Counted from the first letter of the stretch, positions 1 through 10,491 are shown. The stretch is 64,000 nucleotides of DNA from Sphingomonas phyllosphaerae 5.2 (GCF_000419605.1 NZ_ATTI01000001.1:1153501-1217500); one strand, 5' to 3'. Numbers and translations: made by a program. The notes: generated from the sequence alone by a model not told the origin.

Positions 1-1497
1 AACCGCACCGGAACGGTGACGAAGCTGGACTACGGGCCGCGCACCTACCTCTACACGGCGCGCGTCATCGACGAATCGGTCGAGACGCAGATGAACCGCG
101 GCAATGCGGTGCTCGGCGATTACCGACAGTTGATCGCGCGCGCGCGCTCGCTGCAACTCCGCTTCAACGCCGCGCTGCTGATCGTGTCGCTGCTGATCGT
201 CGGGGTGGCGGTGTGGATCGCGCTGACCGTCGCCGATCGCCTCGTCCGCCCGGTCGGCGAGTTGGTCGATGCCGCCCGCCGGGTCGAGGGCGGCGACCTG
301 TCGGCGCGCGTGCCCGAGACGCTGGAGCGCGACGAGATCGGCACGCTTTCTACCGCGTTCAACAGCATGACCGCGCGACTGGTGGCGCAGAACACCGCAC
401 TCGTCACCGCGAACGCGCAGCTCGACAGCCGCCGCGCGCTGATCGAGGCGGTGATGTCGGGCGTGTCGGCGGGCGTGATCTCGATCGACGCCAAGGATCG
501 CACGATCCGCCTCATCAACAGTTCGGCGCAAACGCTGATGGGACTGGCGGAGCCGCCGGTCGGCCTGAAGCTGCACGACGTCGCGCCGGAACTGGACGCA
601 CTGCTCGACCAGCCGGGGCGCGAGGCGGCGGTGCAGCTGAACGTGCAGGGCGAGATGCGCACCTTTGCGGCGCGGATCGCACGGGACGGCAGCGGCCCGA
701 TCATCACCTTCGACGATATCACGCAGCAGCTGACCGACCAGCGCCGCGCCGCGTGGGCGGATGTCGCGCGCCGCATCGCGCACGAGATCAAGAATCCGCT
801 CACCCCGATCCAGCTCGCTGCCGAGCGGTTGCAGCGTCGCTATGGCAGCAAGATCGATGCGGGCGACACGACTTTCGCGCGGCTGACCGACACGATCGTC
901 CGGCAAGTCGGCGACCTGCGTCGCATGGTCGACGAATTCTCCTCCTTCGCGCGGATGCCCAAGCCGGTGTTCCGCGAGGAGTCGCTGGTCGATATCGCCC
1001 GCCAGACGATGTTCCTCCATGAGGTAGCGCACCCCGGCATCCGCTTCGTGCTCGACCACGACGATCCCGCGCCGTCGCTGGTGTGCGATCGTCGCCAGCT
1101 TGGCCAGGCGCTGACCAACATCGTCAAGAACGCGGTCGAGGCCGTCGAGGAAGCCGATGCCAGCGAGGGCAGCATCACCATGACGCTGTCGCAGGCCGTG
1201 GACCGCGTCACGATCGCGGTCGCCGACACCGGCGTCGGCCTGCCGCTGGAGCGCGACCGGATCGTCGAACCCTATATGACGACGCGCGCGCGCGGCACCG
1301 GCCTGGGCCTCGCGATCGTCAAGAAGATCGTCGAGGAGCATTTCGGCGCGATGACCTTCGCCGATCGCCCCGGCGGGGGCACGATCGTCACGCTTTCGTT
1401 CGACACCGTACCGCTGGCGGCGCTCGCCAGCGACGACCATCTCCCTTCCCACGACGACGATCGCACGATCGCGGCGTTGACCAGAAATCGGATCTGA
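1..1497 (+). CDS. ntrY: NtrY-type sensor histidine kinase, 5' end missing
   Basis: Membrane sensor kinase that phosphorylates NtrX, the next gene. The reading frame is open from base 1, so the gene starts outside the window and its first transmembrane helices and sensor region are missing. What remains shows one hydrophobic helix (about nt 165-235), a HAMP segment (about 235-390), a PAS-like region (about 430-720), the HisKA box with the phospho-acceptor His codon at 781 in the motif AHEIKNPLTPI, and the ATPase boxes NIVKNAVE, DTGVGL and GTGLGLAIVKKI. The gap to ntrX is 4 bases, so the two are surely co-transcribed. The NtrY assignment rests on this architecture and the adjacent ntrX. Confidence 0.93.
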   Translation, partial: NRTGTVTKLDYGPRTYLYTARVIDESVETQMNRGNAVLGDYRQLIARARSLQLRFNAALLIVSLLIVGVAVWIALTVADRLVRPVGELVDAARRVEGGDLSARVPETLERDEIGTLSTAFNSMTARLVAQNTALVTANAQLDSRRALIEAVMSGVSAGVISIDAKDRTIRLINSSAQTLMGLAEPPVGLKLHDVAPELDALLDQPGREAAVQLNVQGEMRTFAARIARDGSGPIITFDDITQQLTDQRRAAWADVARRIAHEIKNPLTPIQLAAERLQRRYGSKIDAGDTTFARLTDTIVRQVGDLRRMVDEFSSFARMPKPVFREESLVDIARQTMFLHEVAHPGIRFVLDHDDPAPSLVCDRRQLGQALTNIVKNAVEAVEEADASEGSITMTLSQAVDRVTIAVADTGVGLPLERDRIVEPYMTTRARGTGLGLAIVKKIVEEHFGAMTFADRPGGGTIVTLSFDTVPLAALASDDHLPSHDDDRTIAALTRNRI

Positions 1498-1501
1498 TCC
1501 C

Positions 1502-2872
<1,371 letters not shown>

Positions 2873-2918
2873 CCGGCGGCGGGGCGAGCCCGTTCCGGCC
2901 GCTCGCCGCGCGGCCGCC

Positions 2919-2993
2919 GTCATTGCGAGCGTAGCAAGGCAGCCCGGTCCCGGACCATGGCGCGCTGGATTGCATCGCTATGCTCGCAGTGAC
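2919..2993. repeat. Extragenic imperfect inverted repeat (REP-like) between ntrX and hfq
   Basis: Two arms of about 26 nt, starting GTCATTGCGAGC at 2919 and ending GCTCGCAGTGAC at 2993, are imperfect reverse complements and would form a long hairpin. The centre contains a small GGTCC-C-GGACC palindrome. The motif resembles repeats that I recall from many alphaproteobacterial genomes. The rest of the 370-base gap (2873-3243) shows no gene; hfq has a weak AAGGA ribosome site just before its ATG. Confidence 0.75.
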
Positions 2994-3243
2994 CGAGCGG
3001 GCTGCATCGCCGCAACCGCCACCGCATCGATGGACCTGGCCGCGGTCGAGACGATGACGCTTCACCTTCCGCGAACTTTGTCGATTTCGCGCCGGTCCGC
3101 GCGCCGGAACGCGCCCGCGCATCTGGACGCCGGCCACCCGGAACCCTAACTTGGTGGCGTCGCTTTTCATGTGACGCTCTACCGACGCCGGCAACGGCGC
3201 ACCTCGCGGGGAACCTCCCGCCAAAAACAAGGACACGCTTTCC

Positions 3244-3759
3244 ATGGCCGACAAGCAGACGTCGCTGCAGGACCTGTTCCTCAATGCGCTCCGCAAGTCC
3301 AAGACGCCCGTCACCATGTTCCTCGTCAAGGGGGTCAAGCTCCAGGGTATCGTTACCTGGTTCGACAATTTTTCGGTGCTGCTCCGTCGCGACGGCCAGT
3401 CGCAGCTGATCTACAAGCACGCCATTTCGACGATCATGCCGGCAGGCCAGGTCGACGTTGCCGGGATCGTCGGGCAGATGGCCGAGAATACCCGCAAGCA
3501 ACCGCTGTTGCAGGATATCTTCCTGACCGCCGTCCGCAAGTCGGAAGATCCGGTGACGATGTTCCTCGTGAACGGCGTGATGTTGCAGGGTGCGATCGCC
3601 GGATTCGATCTGTTCTGCATGTTGCTCCAGCGCGACGGCATGGCGCAGCTGGTCTACAAGCATGCGGTGTCGACGATCCAGCCGTCGCGTCCGCTGAACC
3701 TGTCCGGTGACGACGGCGACGACGAGTCCGAGGACGAAGACGACGACGGGGAGGATTGA
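3244..3759 (+). CDS. hfq: RNA chaperone Hfq, tandem double-domain form
   Basis: Sm-like RNA chaperone that pairs small RNAs with mRNAs. At 171 aa it is about twice the usual core, because one reading frame holds two complete Hfq domains. Domain 1 is about residues 5-67 (SLQD at 7-10, YKHAIS at 57-62). Domain 2 is about residues 86-150 (LLQD at 88-91, YKHAVS at 138-143). Residues 156-171 are an Asp/Glu-rich tail. The domains have diverged: the rim patch is RKSK (17-20) in the first but RKSE (98-101) in the second, and the distal-face Lys at 32 is Met113 in the second. It sits upstream of hflX, as in many proteobacteria. Confidence 0.97.
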   Translation: MADKQTSLQDLFLNALRKSKTPVTMFLVKGVKLQGIVTWFDNFSVLLRRDGQSQLIYKHAISTIMPAGQVDVAGIVGQMAENTRKQPLLQDIFLTAVRKSEDPVTMFLVNGVMLQGAIAGFDLFCMLLQRDGMAQLVYKHAVSTIQPSRPLNLSGDDGDDESEDEDDDGED

Positions 3760-5062
3760 TATCACGTCTGTAACCACGGGTTTCGAGCGCGATCGCGACG
3801 AATTCACGCGCGGCGCGCGTGCGGTCGTCGTGTATCCCGACCTTGGCGGATCGAGCCGCGACGCCGACGCACGGCTGGAAGAAACCGCCGGGCTTGCCGA
3901 GGCGATCGGCGTGGTCGTGGTCGACCGCGTCGCCTTGCGCATCCGCACGCCGCGCGCTGCGACGCTGATCGGTTCCGGGCAGATCGAGGAGCTGGCCGCA
4001 CGTGCGCGGATGGAGGACGCCGGGTTGATCGTCATCGACGGCAACCTCACCCCGATCCAGCAGCGTAACCTGGAGACCGCGCTCGAAGCGAAGGTCATCG
4101 ACCGCACCGGGCTGATCCTCGAGATCTTCGGCGAGCGCGCCGCAACCGCCGAGGGGCGGTTGCAGGTCGAACTCGCGCATCTCGATTATCAGTCGGGGCG
4201 GCTGGTGCGTAGCTGGACCCACCTCGAACGGCAGCGCGGCGGCTTCGGCTTCCTCGGCGGGCCGGGTGAGACGCAGATCGAGGCTGATCGCCGGCTGATC
4301 CGCGATCGCATGGCGCGGCTGCGGCGCGAGCTGGAGCAGGTGACGCGCACCCGCGGGCTGCACCGCGAGCGACGACAGCGCGCGCCGTGGCCGGTGATCG
4401 CGCTGGTTGGCTACACGAACGCAGGGAAGTCGACACTTTTCAACCGCTTGACCGGCGCGCAGGTGATGGCGGAGGACCTGCTGTTCGCGACGCTCGACCC
4501 GACGTTGCGTCAGATCAGCTTGCCGGGGATCGACAAGGCGATCCTGTCCGACACGGTCGGCTTCGTTTCCGAACTGCCGACACAGCTGGTCGCGGCGTTC
4601 AAGGCCACGCTGGAAGAGGTCGTGTCCGCCGACCTGCTGATCCACGTTCGCGATGTCGCACATCCCGACAGCGCCGCACAGAAGGCGGATGTCGAGGCAG
4701 TGCTGGCCGAGGTCGGCGTCACTGAGGAGACGCCGGTGATCGAGGCATGGAACAAGCTTGACCTGATCGACGGCGAGGAACGCGAGGACCTGACGGTCGA
4801 GGCGGAGCGCCGCGACGACGTTGTGGCGATCTCTGCGCTGACCGGCGAAGGCGTCGACGCGCTGGTCCGGCATATCGGGGACCTGCTGACGCAGGGGCAC
4901 CAGCGTTATGCGCTGACGCTCGACGCCGGCGACGGCGCGGCGGCGGCGTGGCTGCACGCGCATGGCGAGGTGCTGGGGCAGGAGGTCGATGACGACCGCG
5001 TCGTCTACGAAGTGCGAATGTCGCCTGCCGACCACGAGCGCTTCCTGCTGCGTGGGGAGTGA
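3707..5062 (+). CDS. hflX: Ribosome-associated GTPase HflX
   Basis: GTPase that splits stalled or heat-damaged ribosomes. An N-terminal HflX domain with its glycine-rich segment ([15 protein letters not shown]) is followed by a GTPase domain with G1 [10 protein letters not shown]3 DTVGF and G4 NKLD, then a short C-terminal domain. The start is uncertain. The given GTG overlaps the hfq tail by 53 bases and has no clear ribosome site. The best Shine-Dalgarno (GGGGAGG, 3748-3754) lies 6 bases before an in-frame ATC at 3761, and no in-frame ATG, GTG or TTG exists there. Translation coupled to hfq is likely either way. Confidence 0.95.
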   Translation: MTTATTSPRTKTTTGRIDITSVTTGFERDRDEFTRGARAVVVYPDLGGSSRDADARLEETAGLAEAIGVVVVDRVALRIRTPRAATLIGSGQIEELAARARMEDAGLIVIDGNLTPIQQRNLETALEAKVIDRTGLILEIFGERAATAEGRLQVELAHLDYQSGRLVRSWTHLERQRGGFGFLGGPGETQIEADRRLIRDRMARLRRELEQVTRTRGLHRERRQRAPWPVIALVGYTNAGKSTLFNRLTGAQVMAEDLLFATLDPTLRQISLPGIDKAILSDTVGFVSELPTQLVAAFKATLEEVVSADLLIHVRDVAHPDSAAQKADVEAVLAEVGVTEETPVIEAWNKLDLIDGEEREDLTVEAERRDDVVAISALTGEGVDALVRHIGDLLTQGHQRYALTLDAGDGAAAAWLHAHGEVLGQEVDDDRVVYEVRMSPADHERFLLRGE

Positions 5063-5112
5063 CGTAGGCGGGGTCGGGGTCGCCGCTTCGTCGCCCCGGG
5101 CTTGATCCGGAA

Positions 5113-5139
5113 CCCGCCCGTCGACTGGCGACGGGCGGG
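5113..5139. terminator. Hairpin between convergent hflX and mazG
   Basis: A perfect 11-bp inverted repeat, CCCGCCCGTCG and CGACGGGCGGG around a 5-nt loop, lies in the short gap between two genes that face each other. There is no good T-run on either side, so it may act as a boundary or RNA-stabilising hairpin rather than a textbook intrinsic terminator. Confidence 0.5.
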
Positions 5140-5180
5140 GCGTCGGCGCGAGGCCGGACCCGGCGATCCGTCGGGAGAGG

Positions 5181-5936
5181 TTACGCGGGTGACGGGGACG
5201 TTTCGGACGCCTTCACGCCCGCCCAAAGCGCCTCTTTCTCGTCCAGCGTCATTTCCGCAAAGGCCACCCCGGCGGCGTCTTCCATCGCCCGGAAACGCCG
5301 TTCGAATTTGGCGGTCGCGGTCCGTAGCGCGGCTTCCGGATCGACGTCGTGGTGACGCGCCCAGTTGACGGTCGCGAACAGCAGGTCGCCGATCTCGTCG
5401 GCCACTTCGGCGGGCGTGGTCGCCGCCTCGACCTCGGCGAGTTCCTCGTCGATCTTGGCGCGCGGCCCGGCGGCGTCGGGCCAGTCGAAGCCGACGCGCG
5501 CCGCCCGCTTCTGAAGCTTCTCGGCGCGCAACAACGCGGGCAGCGCGACCGCGACGCCGTCCAGCATGCTGTCGGCACCCCTGGCGGCACGCTCCTGAGC
5601 TTTCACCTCTTCCCAGCGGTGGTGTCCGCCTTCCTTCTCATCGCCGAAGATGTGCGGGTGGCGGCGCTCCATCTTGTCGCTGATCGCCGCGACGACGTCG
5701 GTGAAGGCGAACGCGCCCTGTTCCTCGGCGATGCGGGCGTGGAACACGACCTGGAGCAGCAGGTCGCCGAGTTCGTCCTTCAGCTCGGCAAGGTCATCGC
5801 GAGCGATCGCGTCGGCGACTTCATAGGCTTCCTCGATCGTGTAGGGTGCGATCGTGGCGAAGGTTTGCTCCCGGTCCCACTCGCACCCGTCCGGCCCGCG
5901 CAAGCGCGCCATGATGGAGATCAGCCGCTCGATCAT
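5181..5936 (-). CDS. mazG: Nucleoside triphosphate pyrophosphohydrolase MazG
   Basis: Cytoplasmic enzyme that hydrolyses (d)NTPs to monophosphates and pyrophosphate, acting as a house-cleaning enzyme and moderating the stringent response. The 251-aa protein has the two-domain MazG layout: EEAYEV followed by ELKDELGDLL in the first half and EELAEVE followed by ADEIGDLL in the second, the acidic residues being the Mg ligands. I chose the start at 5936 because the family normally begins at MIERL, AAGGAA precedes it, and its ATG overlaps the stop of the upstream gene as ATGA, implying translational coupling. A longer frame upstream of this start is not supported. Confidence 0.93.
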   Translation of the reverse strand: MIERLISIMARLRGPDGCEWDREQTFATIAPYTIEEAYEVADAIARDDLAELKDELGDLLLQVVFHARIAEEQGAFAFTDVVAAISDKMERRHPHIFGDEKEGGHHRWEEVKAQERAARGADSMLDGVAVALPALLRAEKLQKRAARVGFDWPDAAGPRAKIDEELAEVEAATTPAEVADEIGDLLFATVNWARHHDVDPEAALRTATAKFERRFRAMEDAAGVAFAEMTLDEKEALWAGVKASETSPSPA

Positions 5937-8428
5937 TCCCGTTCCTTCTTCGTCACGGGCGCTATGGCAGCGCCGCACGCCTGTGCTGGTGGCGGCGACG
6001 AGGCGATCGCGCAACCGCCTCCATCGCAATCACCGCCACTTCCGGCCGCGACCGATACCCGCGCCGCACCGTGGTTGTTGCGATAGAACAGGTCCGGCAA
6101 CAGCGGCGCGGCGACGTCGTTGAGCGCGAGGTAAAGACGACCCCCGTGACCCGGCGCGACGAAGCTGCCGCGATAGGTATTGCCGCCCGACCAGCGCAGG
6201 TCGAGCGGATCGACGCGCACCTTCGCGCCGTCGCCAGTGGTGTCCTGCGCGTCGGGGCGGCGGAGGATCACGAGCGGCTTGAGCCAGTTCGCCCCGGTCA
6301 CGCGTCGATGGAAACGGAACGGCAGCAGCCGCCACCCACCGGTGGTGACACCCATCGCAGGATCGGCTGGCAGTGCAGCGTCGCACCATTGCCGCGTCAT
6401 CTGCACCGTCACGACGTAGCGCGTGCCGGGTACAGCATCCTGCCGCAGATCGGTGCAGGGCCGATCCGGCGCAAAGGCGATCCACGCGCCGGGGATCGCC
6501 GGGGTATCGCCGGGATCGCGGCAGAGCGTACCGTCGCGCTCGGCCGTTGCCAGCCACACCTGCGTCGGCAGCGCGCCGGGCACGGCGAACAGCGTAAGGA
6601 GCAGCACAAGCGCCGCCGCGGTCGGCAATGCCTGCCATTTCACGAAACGCAGCACGGCCAGATAGATCGGCGAGCGGCGGATCACGCGCGCCACGCCGCC
6701 GCGATCGGGAAGCGGCGCCGCGCCGTGCAGCACGCTCGCCCATGCCGCGGCGGAACGCGCCCGGATCGCTCGCTCCAGTCGCCCACCGAACACCATCAGC
6801 GCCACCAGCAACGCAAGCAGCACACTGGCGGTCACGGGTTGTGCGGCATAGCGATCGACCCACGGCGCGACCGCACCGGGCAGGATCGCCTTCAACGGAC
6901 TGAACAGCCCCGGCAAGATGCAGCGCGCGTCGTCGCAAAGCCGCTCCATGCCGAGCGGCGCGTTCCACAGCGGCATCGAGGCAAGCATCGCCGTGGCGAG
7001 GATTGTGGCGAAATAGACGACGCGCCGCCACCAGACGCGATCCCAGATCCGTGGCATCGTCGTCGCGCGCGCTGCCGCTCCTGCAGGGTCGAGCAGCACT
7101 CGTCGCTCGACGTTCGACAGCAAGGGCACCACCGCCCCGGGCGCGACCTGCACGGCCTGCGCCGCATCCGCGCCGCTGGCCGGTTGCGGCGCGTTCTCGC
7201 CGGCGCGTTGCGGCGGGTGGATCTCGAACGTCGGCGGGATCGCAACCGGCGCGTAGCGATCGGTGCCGCGGACGATCCGCGCCAGCACGCTTTCGTGGAT
7301 ACGTGCCGCGGTCAGCAGCCCGCGCTCACGCGGCCAGGCGGCACGCGTCTCCGCAGCCGGCGGGTCGAGCAAGGCGTCGATGCGGCGCGGCTGGTAGCGA
7401 TAATAGCGGCCAAACCCTGCGCGGCTGTCGTGGATCGGCCCGGCGCTGTTGGCCAGTGCGCGGTGGCGATCGGTGATGACGTCGAGCGTGCGCAGCCCCG
7501 CCGCGCGTGCTTCCTCCAGCATCCACAGCAGCGAAACGTAGCTGAGGCTTTCGTCGGGATAACCGCCGCCGACATCGGCGTGCATGCCGGTGAACCAGAA
7601 CTGGCGCAGGCGATCGGGCGGCGCCTTGCCGCGGGCGACCAGCGCTTCCTCCGCGACTTCGTCCCACACGAGTGGCTGGAACGCGTCGCGCTCGTCGTCG
7701 AGCGCCAGCGCGTGGCGGGCGCGGCCGACGCGCTTGTTGAGCGCGTAATTGGGCATAGACAGCGCGTAGAACCAGTCGTCGATCGCGCGCGTGATCTCGG
7801 CGATCGGGCCGCCATACGCCGCGACAGTGTCCCATACTCCGACGAAGCGGATGTCGGGTCGTCGGTTGCGCCGCAACGAATAACGGTCCTCGGGCTGTCG
7901 CAAGGTCCGGATCACGGCATTGCGCGCCGACCGCCACGCCTTCGTCGGCCATTGCAATCGCCGCGGCAGATAGCGGCGACGATAGGCGCGCCACGCATCG
8001 GCGGTGCCGCGCTCCAGCATCGCCTCGGTGGCGGCCGGCACCAGCCCCTGCGATGCGATCAGCGCGATCACCAGCCGGATCGTGAACGCGCCGCGGCTGA
8101 ACCCGAAGGCGTAGATCGTGTCACCCGGTGCGTGGTTGCGGCACACGAAGCGATAGAGATCCAGCACGTTGCGCTTCAGCCCGAAGCCGAACACCCCGCC
8201 CAGCAACGCCAGCGGCCGGAATGAGGACGTTCCGACGCCATCGTCATAGACGGCGATCTGCGGGCGCAGGCCGGGCGGTGGCGGACCAAGATCGGCGGCC
8301 TCGTACATCCGCCAGACGTTGGTCTTGAACAGCTTGCCGCTGCTGTTGCCGGTGCCGTCGGAGAATAGCAGGATCGATTTGCCCGACCGCGGTCCCGGTG
8401 GCGTGGCGGTGCTGCTTGGCCCCGGCAT
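5933..8428 (-). CDS. DUF2235 lipase-like protein with C-terminal membrane segments
   Basis: An 831-aa protein whose N-terminal half is a DUF2235 alpha/beta-hydrolase domain, the domain also found in Tle1-type phospholipases. Visible marks are SDGTGN near residue 23, a nucleophile-elbow GFSRG near 109-113, and a later conserved segment HADVGGGY. The C-terminal half has at least three hydrophobic stretches (one is VVYFATILATAMLASMPLW) and a terminal extracytoplasmic-looking part. A likely role is an inner-membrane lipid or ester hydrolase; the substrate is unknown and no type VI secretion gene is nearby. The start at 8428 is favoured because GGAGAGG lies six bases upstream; an earlier in-frame start at 8485 lacks this. 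It is coupled to mazG by ATGA. Confidence 0.8.
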   Translation of the reverse strand: MPGPSSTATPPGPRSGKSILLFSDGTGNSSGKLFKTNVWRMYEAADLGPPPPGLRPQIAVYDDGVGTSSFRPLALLGGVFGFGLKRNVLDLYRFVCRNHAPGDTIYAFGFSRGAFTIRLVIALIASQGLVPAATEAMLERGTADAWRAYRRRYLPRRLQWPTKAWRSARNAVIRTLRQPEDRYSLRRNRRPDIRFVGVWDTVAAYGGPIAEITRAIDDWFYALSMPNYALNKRVGRARHALALDDERDAFQPLVWDEVAEEALVARGKAPPDRLRQFWFTGMHADVGGGYPDESLSYVSLLWMLEEARAAGLRTLDVITDRHRALANSAGPIHDSRAGFGRYYRYQPRRIDALLDPPAAETRAAWPRERGLLTAARIHESVLARIVRGTDRYAPVAIPPTFEIHPPQRAGENAPQPASGADAAQAVQVAPGAVVPLLSNVERRVLLDPAGAAARATTMPRIWDRVWWRRVVYFATILATAMLASMPLWNAPLGMERLCDDARCILPGLFSPLKAILPGAVAPWVDRYAAQPVTASVLLALLVALMVFGGRLERAIRARSAAAWASVLHGAAPLPDRGGVARVIRRSPIYLAVLRFVKWQALPTAAALVLLLTLFAVPGALPTQVWLATAERDGTLCRDPGDTPAIPGAWIAFAPDRPCTDLRQDAVPGTRYVVTVQMTRQWCDAALPADPAMGVTTGGWRLLPFRFHRRVTGANWLKPLVILRRPDAQDTTGDGAKVRVDPLDLRWSGGNTYRGSFVAPGHGGRLYLALNDVAAPLLPDLFYRNNHGAARVSVAAGSGGDCDGGGCAIASSPPPAQACGAAIAPVTKKERE

Positions 8429-8497
8429 CTTCATCCTCTCCCCGGCTATGCGCGCGATGCTGCGCCGATCGATGGGGTCAGGCAAGCCGCAGGTGCG

Positions 8498-8794
8498 CTA
8501 CCGCTTGCCGCGCCAGCGCAGCGATCGGGCGTTCAAGGTGGTGAGGTCGGCCGTACCGGCCGCGACCTGCTCGCCGAGCGCGCTCGCGGCGTCGAGGATT
8601 GCATCGGCGGCGTGCGCATAGGCGGGGCGCCCGGCGATATGATCGTACCAGCGCCCGCCGCAGGCATGGTCGAGCAGGATGCGCTGGAAGCAATGGTCGG
8701 CGCGGACCGGCCAGTCGCGTGCGGCGGCGAGCGCGGGCAGCGTCTCGCGGGTGAGCGCGAGCCAGTGCCGTTCGCGCTCACCGCGCGAGGTCAT
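8498..8794 (-). CDS. Small conserved protein of unknown function
   Basis: A 98-aa soluble protein beginning MTSRGERERHWLALTRET. It contains the notable segment DHCFQRILLDHACGGRWYDH, rich in His, Cys and Trp. I recall similar short proteins in sphingomonads, sometimes labelled acetyltransferase-related, but I see no acetyl-CoA binding motif and do not assign that function. Its ATG overlaps the stop of the upstream Mop-like gene (ATGA, 8791-8794), and the DUF2235 gene starts 70 bases downstream, so the set is probably one operon. Confidence 0.75.
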   Translation of the reverse strand: MTSRGERERHWLALTRETLPALAAARDWPVRADHCFQRILLDHACGGRWYDHIAGRPAYAHAADAILDAASALGEQVAAGTADLTTLNARSLRWRGKR

Positions 8795-8993
8795 TTGCCG
8801 ATCAGGACGTCGCTGGCCTTCACGATCACCGTCACGGCGTCACAGGTCGCGAGCCCGGGGCCGGCGATCACTGCCTCGGTAATCAAGGCAGCGATCGGCC
8901 CGTTGCCGTTGTCGACCTTCCCGGTGCCGTTCACCGCGCTGGGGTGATCGCGGTCACGGTGCCGGCGATCTGGTTGCGGGCGCTGATCTTCAT
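8791..8993 (-). pseudogene. Mop/TOBE molybdate-binding protein, frameshifted
   Basis: Reads MKISARNQIAGTVTAITP, the usual start of molbindin-type TOBE proteins that bind molybdate oxyanion, then hits a stop at 8931-8933. The next frame continues with the rest of the family sequence (VNGTGKVDNGNG, then AALITEAVIAG and VTVIVKASDVLIGK) to a stop at 8791. One missing base near 8940 accounts for the break, since restoring a G would give the expected ITPGAVNG. The complete product would have about 67 aa. Whether the shift is a real mutation, programmed, or a sequencing error cannot be decided from this sequence. Confidence 0.85.
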
Positions 8994-9090
8994 GGCAGAC
9001 TTTCTCGTCAGGGAGGGCGGGTCCGCGGGCAGCGCTTCTTACCGCGCGGCCCGCGAACCTGCCCGCCGGGCATTTACAACCAGGTTGCGC

Positions 9091-10491
9091 CTAGATGTGG
9101 ATCGGCTTGCCCTGCACCGCCATCGCCGCTTCCTTGATCGCTTCCGAATGCGTCGGATGCGCATGGCAGGTGTAGGCGATGTCCTCGCTGGTCGCGCCGA
9201 ATTCCATCGCCTGCGCGGCCTGCGCGATCATCGTGCCCGCCACGCTGGCGATGCACCATACGCCCAACACCCGATCGGTTTTCGCATCGGAAATGACCTT
9301 CACCAGCCCGTCGGGCTCGTGGTTGGTCTTCGCGCGGCTGTTGGCCATCATCGGGAACTTGCCGACCTTGATCTCGCCCCGCTCGCGCGCGGCTTCCTCG
9401 GTCAGCCCGACGCCCGCCACTTCCGGCCAGGTATAGACGACCAACGGGATGATATCGTGGTTGATGATGCCATGCTGGCCGGCGATGTTCTCGGCCACCG
9501 CAATGCCTTCGTCCTCCGCCTTGTGCGCCAGCATCGGGCCGGGAACGACGTCGCCGATCGCCCACACGCCATCCGCCCCGGTGCGGAAATCGTGGTCGAT
9601 CTCGATCTGCCCGCGCTGGTTTGTCGACAGCCCGGCAGCCTCGAGGTTCAGCCCGTCGGTGTTCGGCCGACGCCCGATCGACACCAGCACATGGCTGGCC
9701 TCGATCGTCGTCGCTTCGCCGCCCTGCGCCGGCTCGACCGTCAGCACCGCCTTATCGCCCTCGACCGCGACCTTCGTCACCTTGGTCGACAGCTGGAATT
9801 CGATGCCTTGCTTCTTGAAGATCTTGTTCGATTCCTTGCGGATGTCGCCATCGAACCCGGGCAGGATCTGGTCGAGATACTCGACGCAGGTCACCTTCGC
9901 GCCCAACCGGCGCCATACCGAACCCAGCTCCAGCCCGATCACGCCGCCGCCGATCACCACCAGATGGTCCGGCACGGTCGGCAGGTCCAGCGCGCCGGTC
10001 GAGTCGACGATCACCTTCTGGTCGATCTCGACACCGGGCAGCGGCGTGACGCTTGAACCGGTCGCGATCACGATGTTCTTCGCGGTGACGGTCTGGCCTG
10101 CGACGTCGACGCTGTGCGCGTCCTTGAACGCGGCGCGGCCCTTCAGCCACGTCACCTTGTTCTTCTTGAAGAGATATTCGATGCCGCCGGTCAGTTGCTT
10201 CACCGCATCGCGGCGTTGGCCGTGCATGGTGTCGAGGTCGAGCTCGACCGTCGTCTTGATCCCCAGCTTCGCCATCGTGCCGTTGGCGGCGTGGTCGTAC
10301 AGCTCGGATGCGTGGAGCAACGCCTTCGACGGAATGCAGCCGACGTTGAGGCAGGTTCCGCCCAGCGTCTCGCGGCTCTCCGCGCAGGCGGTACGCAGCC
10401 CGAGCTGCGCGGCGCGGATCGCGGCCACGTACCCGCCAGGGCCGGCGCCAATCACGAGGACGTCATAGTCGTATTGCTGTTCGTCAGCCAT
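9091..10491 (-). CDS. lpdA: Dihydrolipoyl dehydrogenase (E3)
   Basis: FAD-dependent E3 subunit that reoxidises the lipoyl groups of 2-oxo-acid dehydrogenases with NAD. The 466-aa protein shows the N-terminal FAD fold (VIGAGPGGY), the redox disulfide motif GGTCLNVGCIPSK, the NAD-binding GGGVIGLELGSVW, the second FAD motif ending AIGDV, and the C-terminal dimer motif HAHPTHSE with the catalytic His. The start at 10491 is chosen over the ATG two codons earlier because GGAGG lies seven bases upstream of it. It is the last gene of the 2-oxoglutarate dehydrogenase group, 122 bases after sucB. Confidence 0.97.
   Translation of the reverse strand: MADEQQYDYDVLVIGAGPGGYVAAIRAAQLGLRTACAESRETLGGTCLNVGCIPSKALLHASELYDHAANGTMAKLGIKTTVELDLDTMHGQRRDAVKQLTGGIEYLFKKNKVTWLKGRAAFKDAHSVDVAGQTVTAKNIVIATGSSVTPLPGVEIDQKVIVDSTGALDLPTVPDHLVVIGGGVIGLELGSVWRRLGAKVTCVEYLDQILPGFDGDIRKESNKIFKKQGIEFQLSTKVTKVAVEGDKAVLTVEPAQGGEATTIEASHVLVSIGRRPNTDGLNLEAAGLSTNQRGQIEIDHDFRTGADGVWAIGDVVPGPMLAHKAEDEGIAVAENIAGQHGIINHDIIPLVVYTWPEVAGVGLTEEAARERGEIKVGKFPMMANSRAKTNHEPDGLVKVISDAKTDRVLGVWCIASVAGTMIAQAAQAMEFGATSEDIAYTCHAHPTHSEAIKEAAMAVQGKPIHI

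Noticed and set aside
6071-8224. A 717-codon frame opposite the DUF2235 gene
   Set aside because: Shadow frame; the minus-strand product has clear lipase motifs and membrane segments.
5933-8428. Type VI secretion phospholipase effector
   Set aside because: The DUF2235 domain fits, but there are no vgrG, hcp or immunity genes, and the C-terminus is membrane-spanning.
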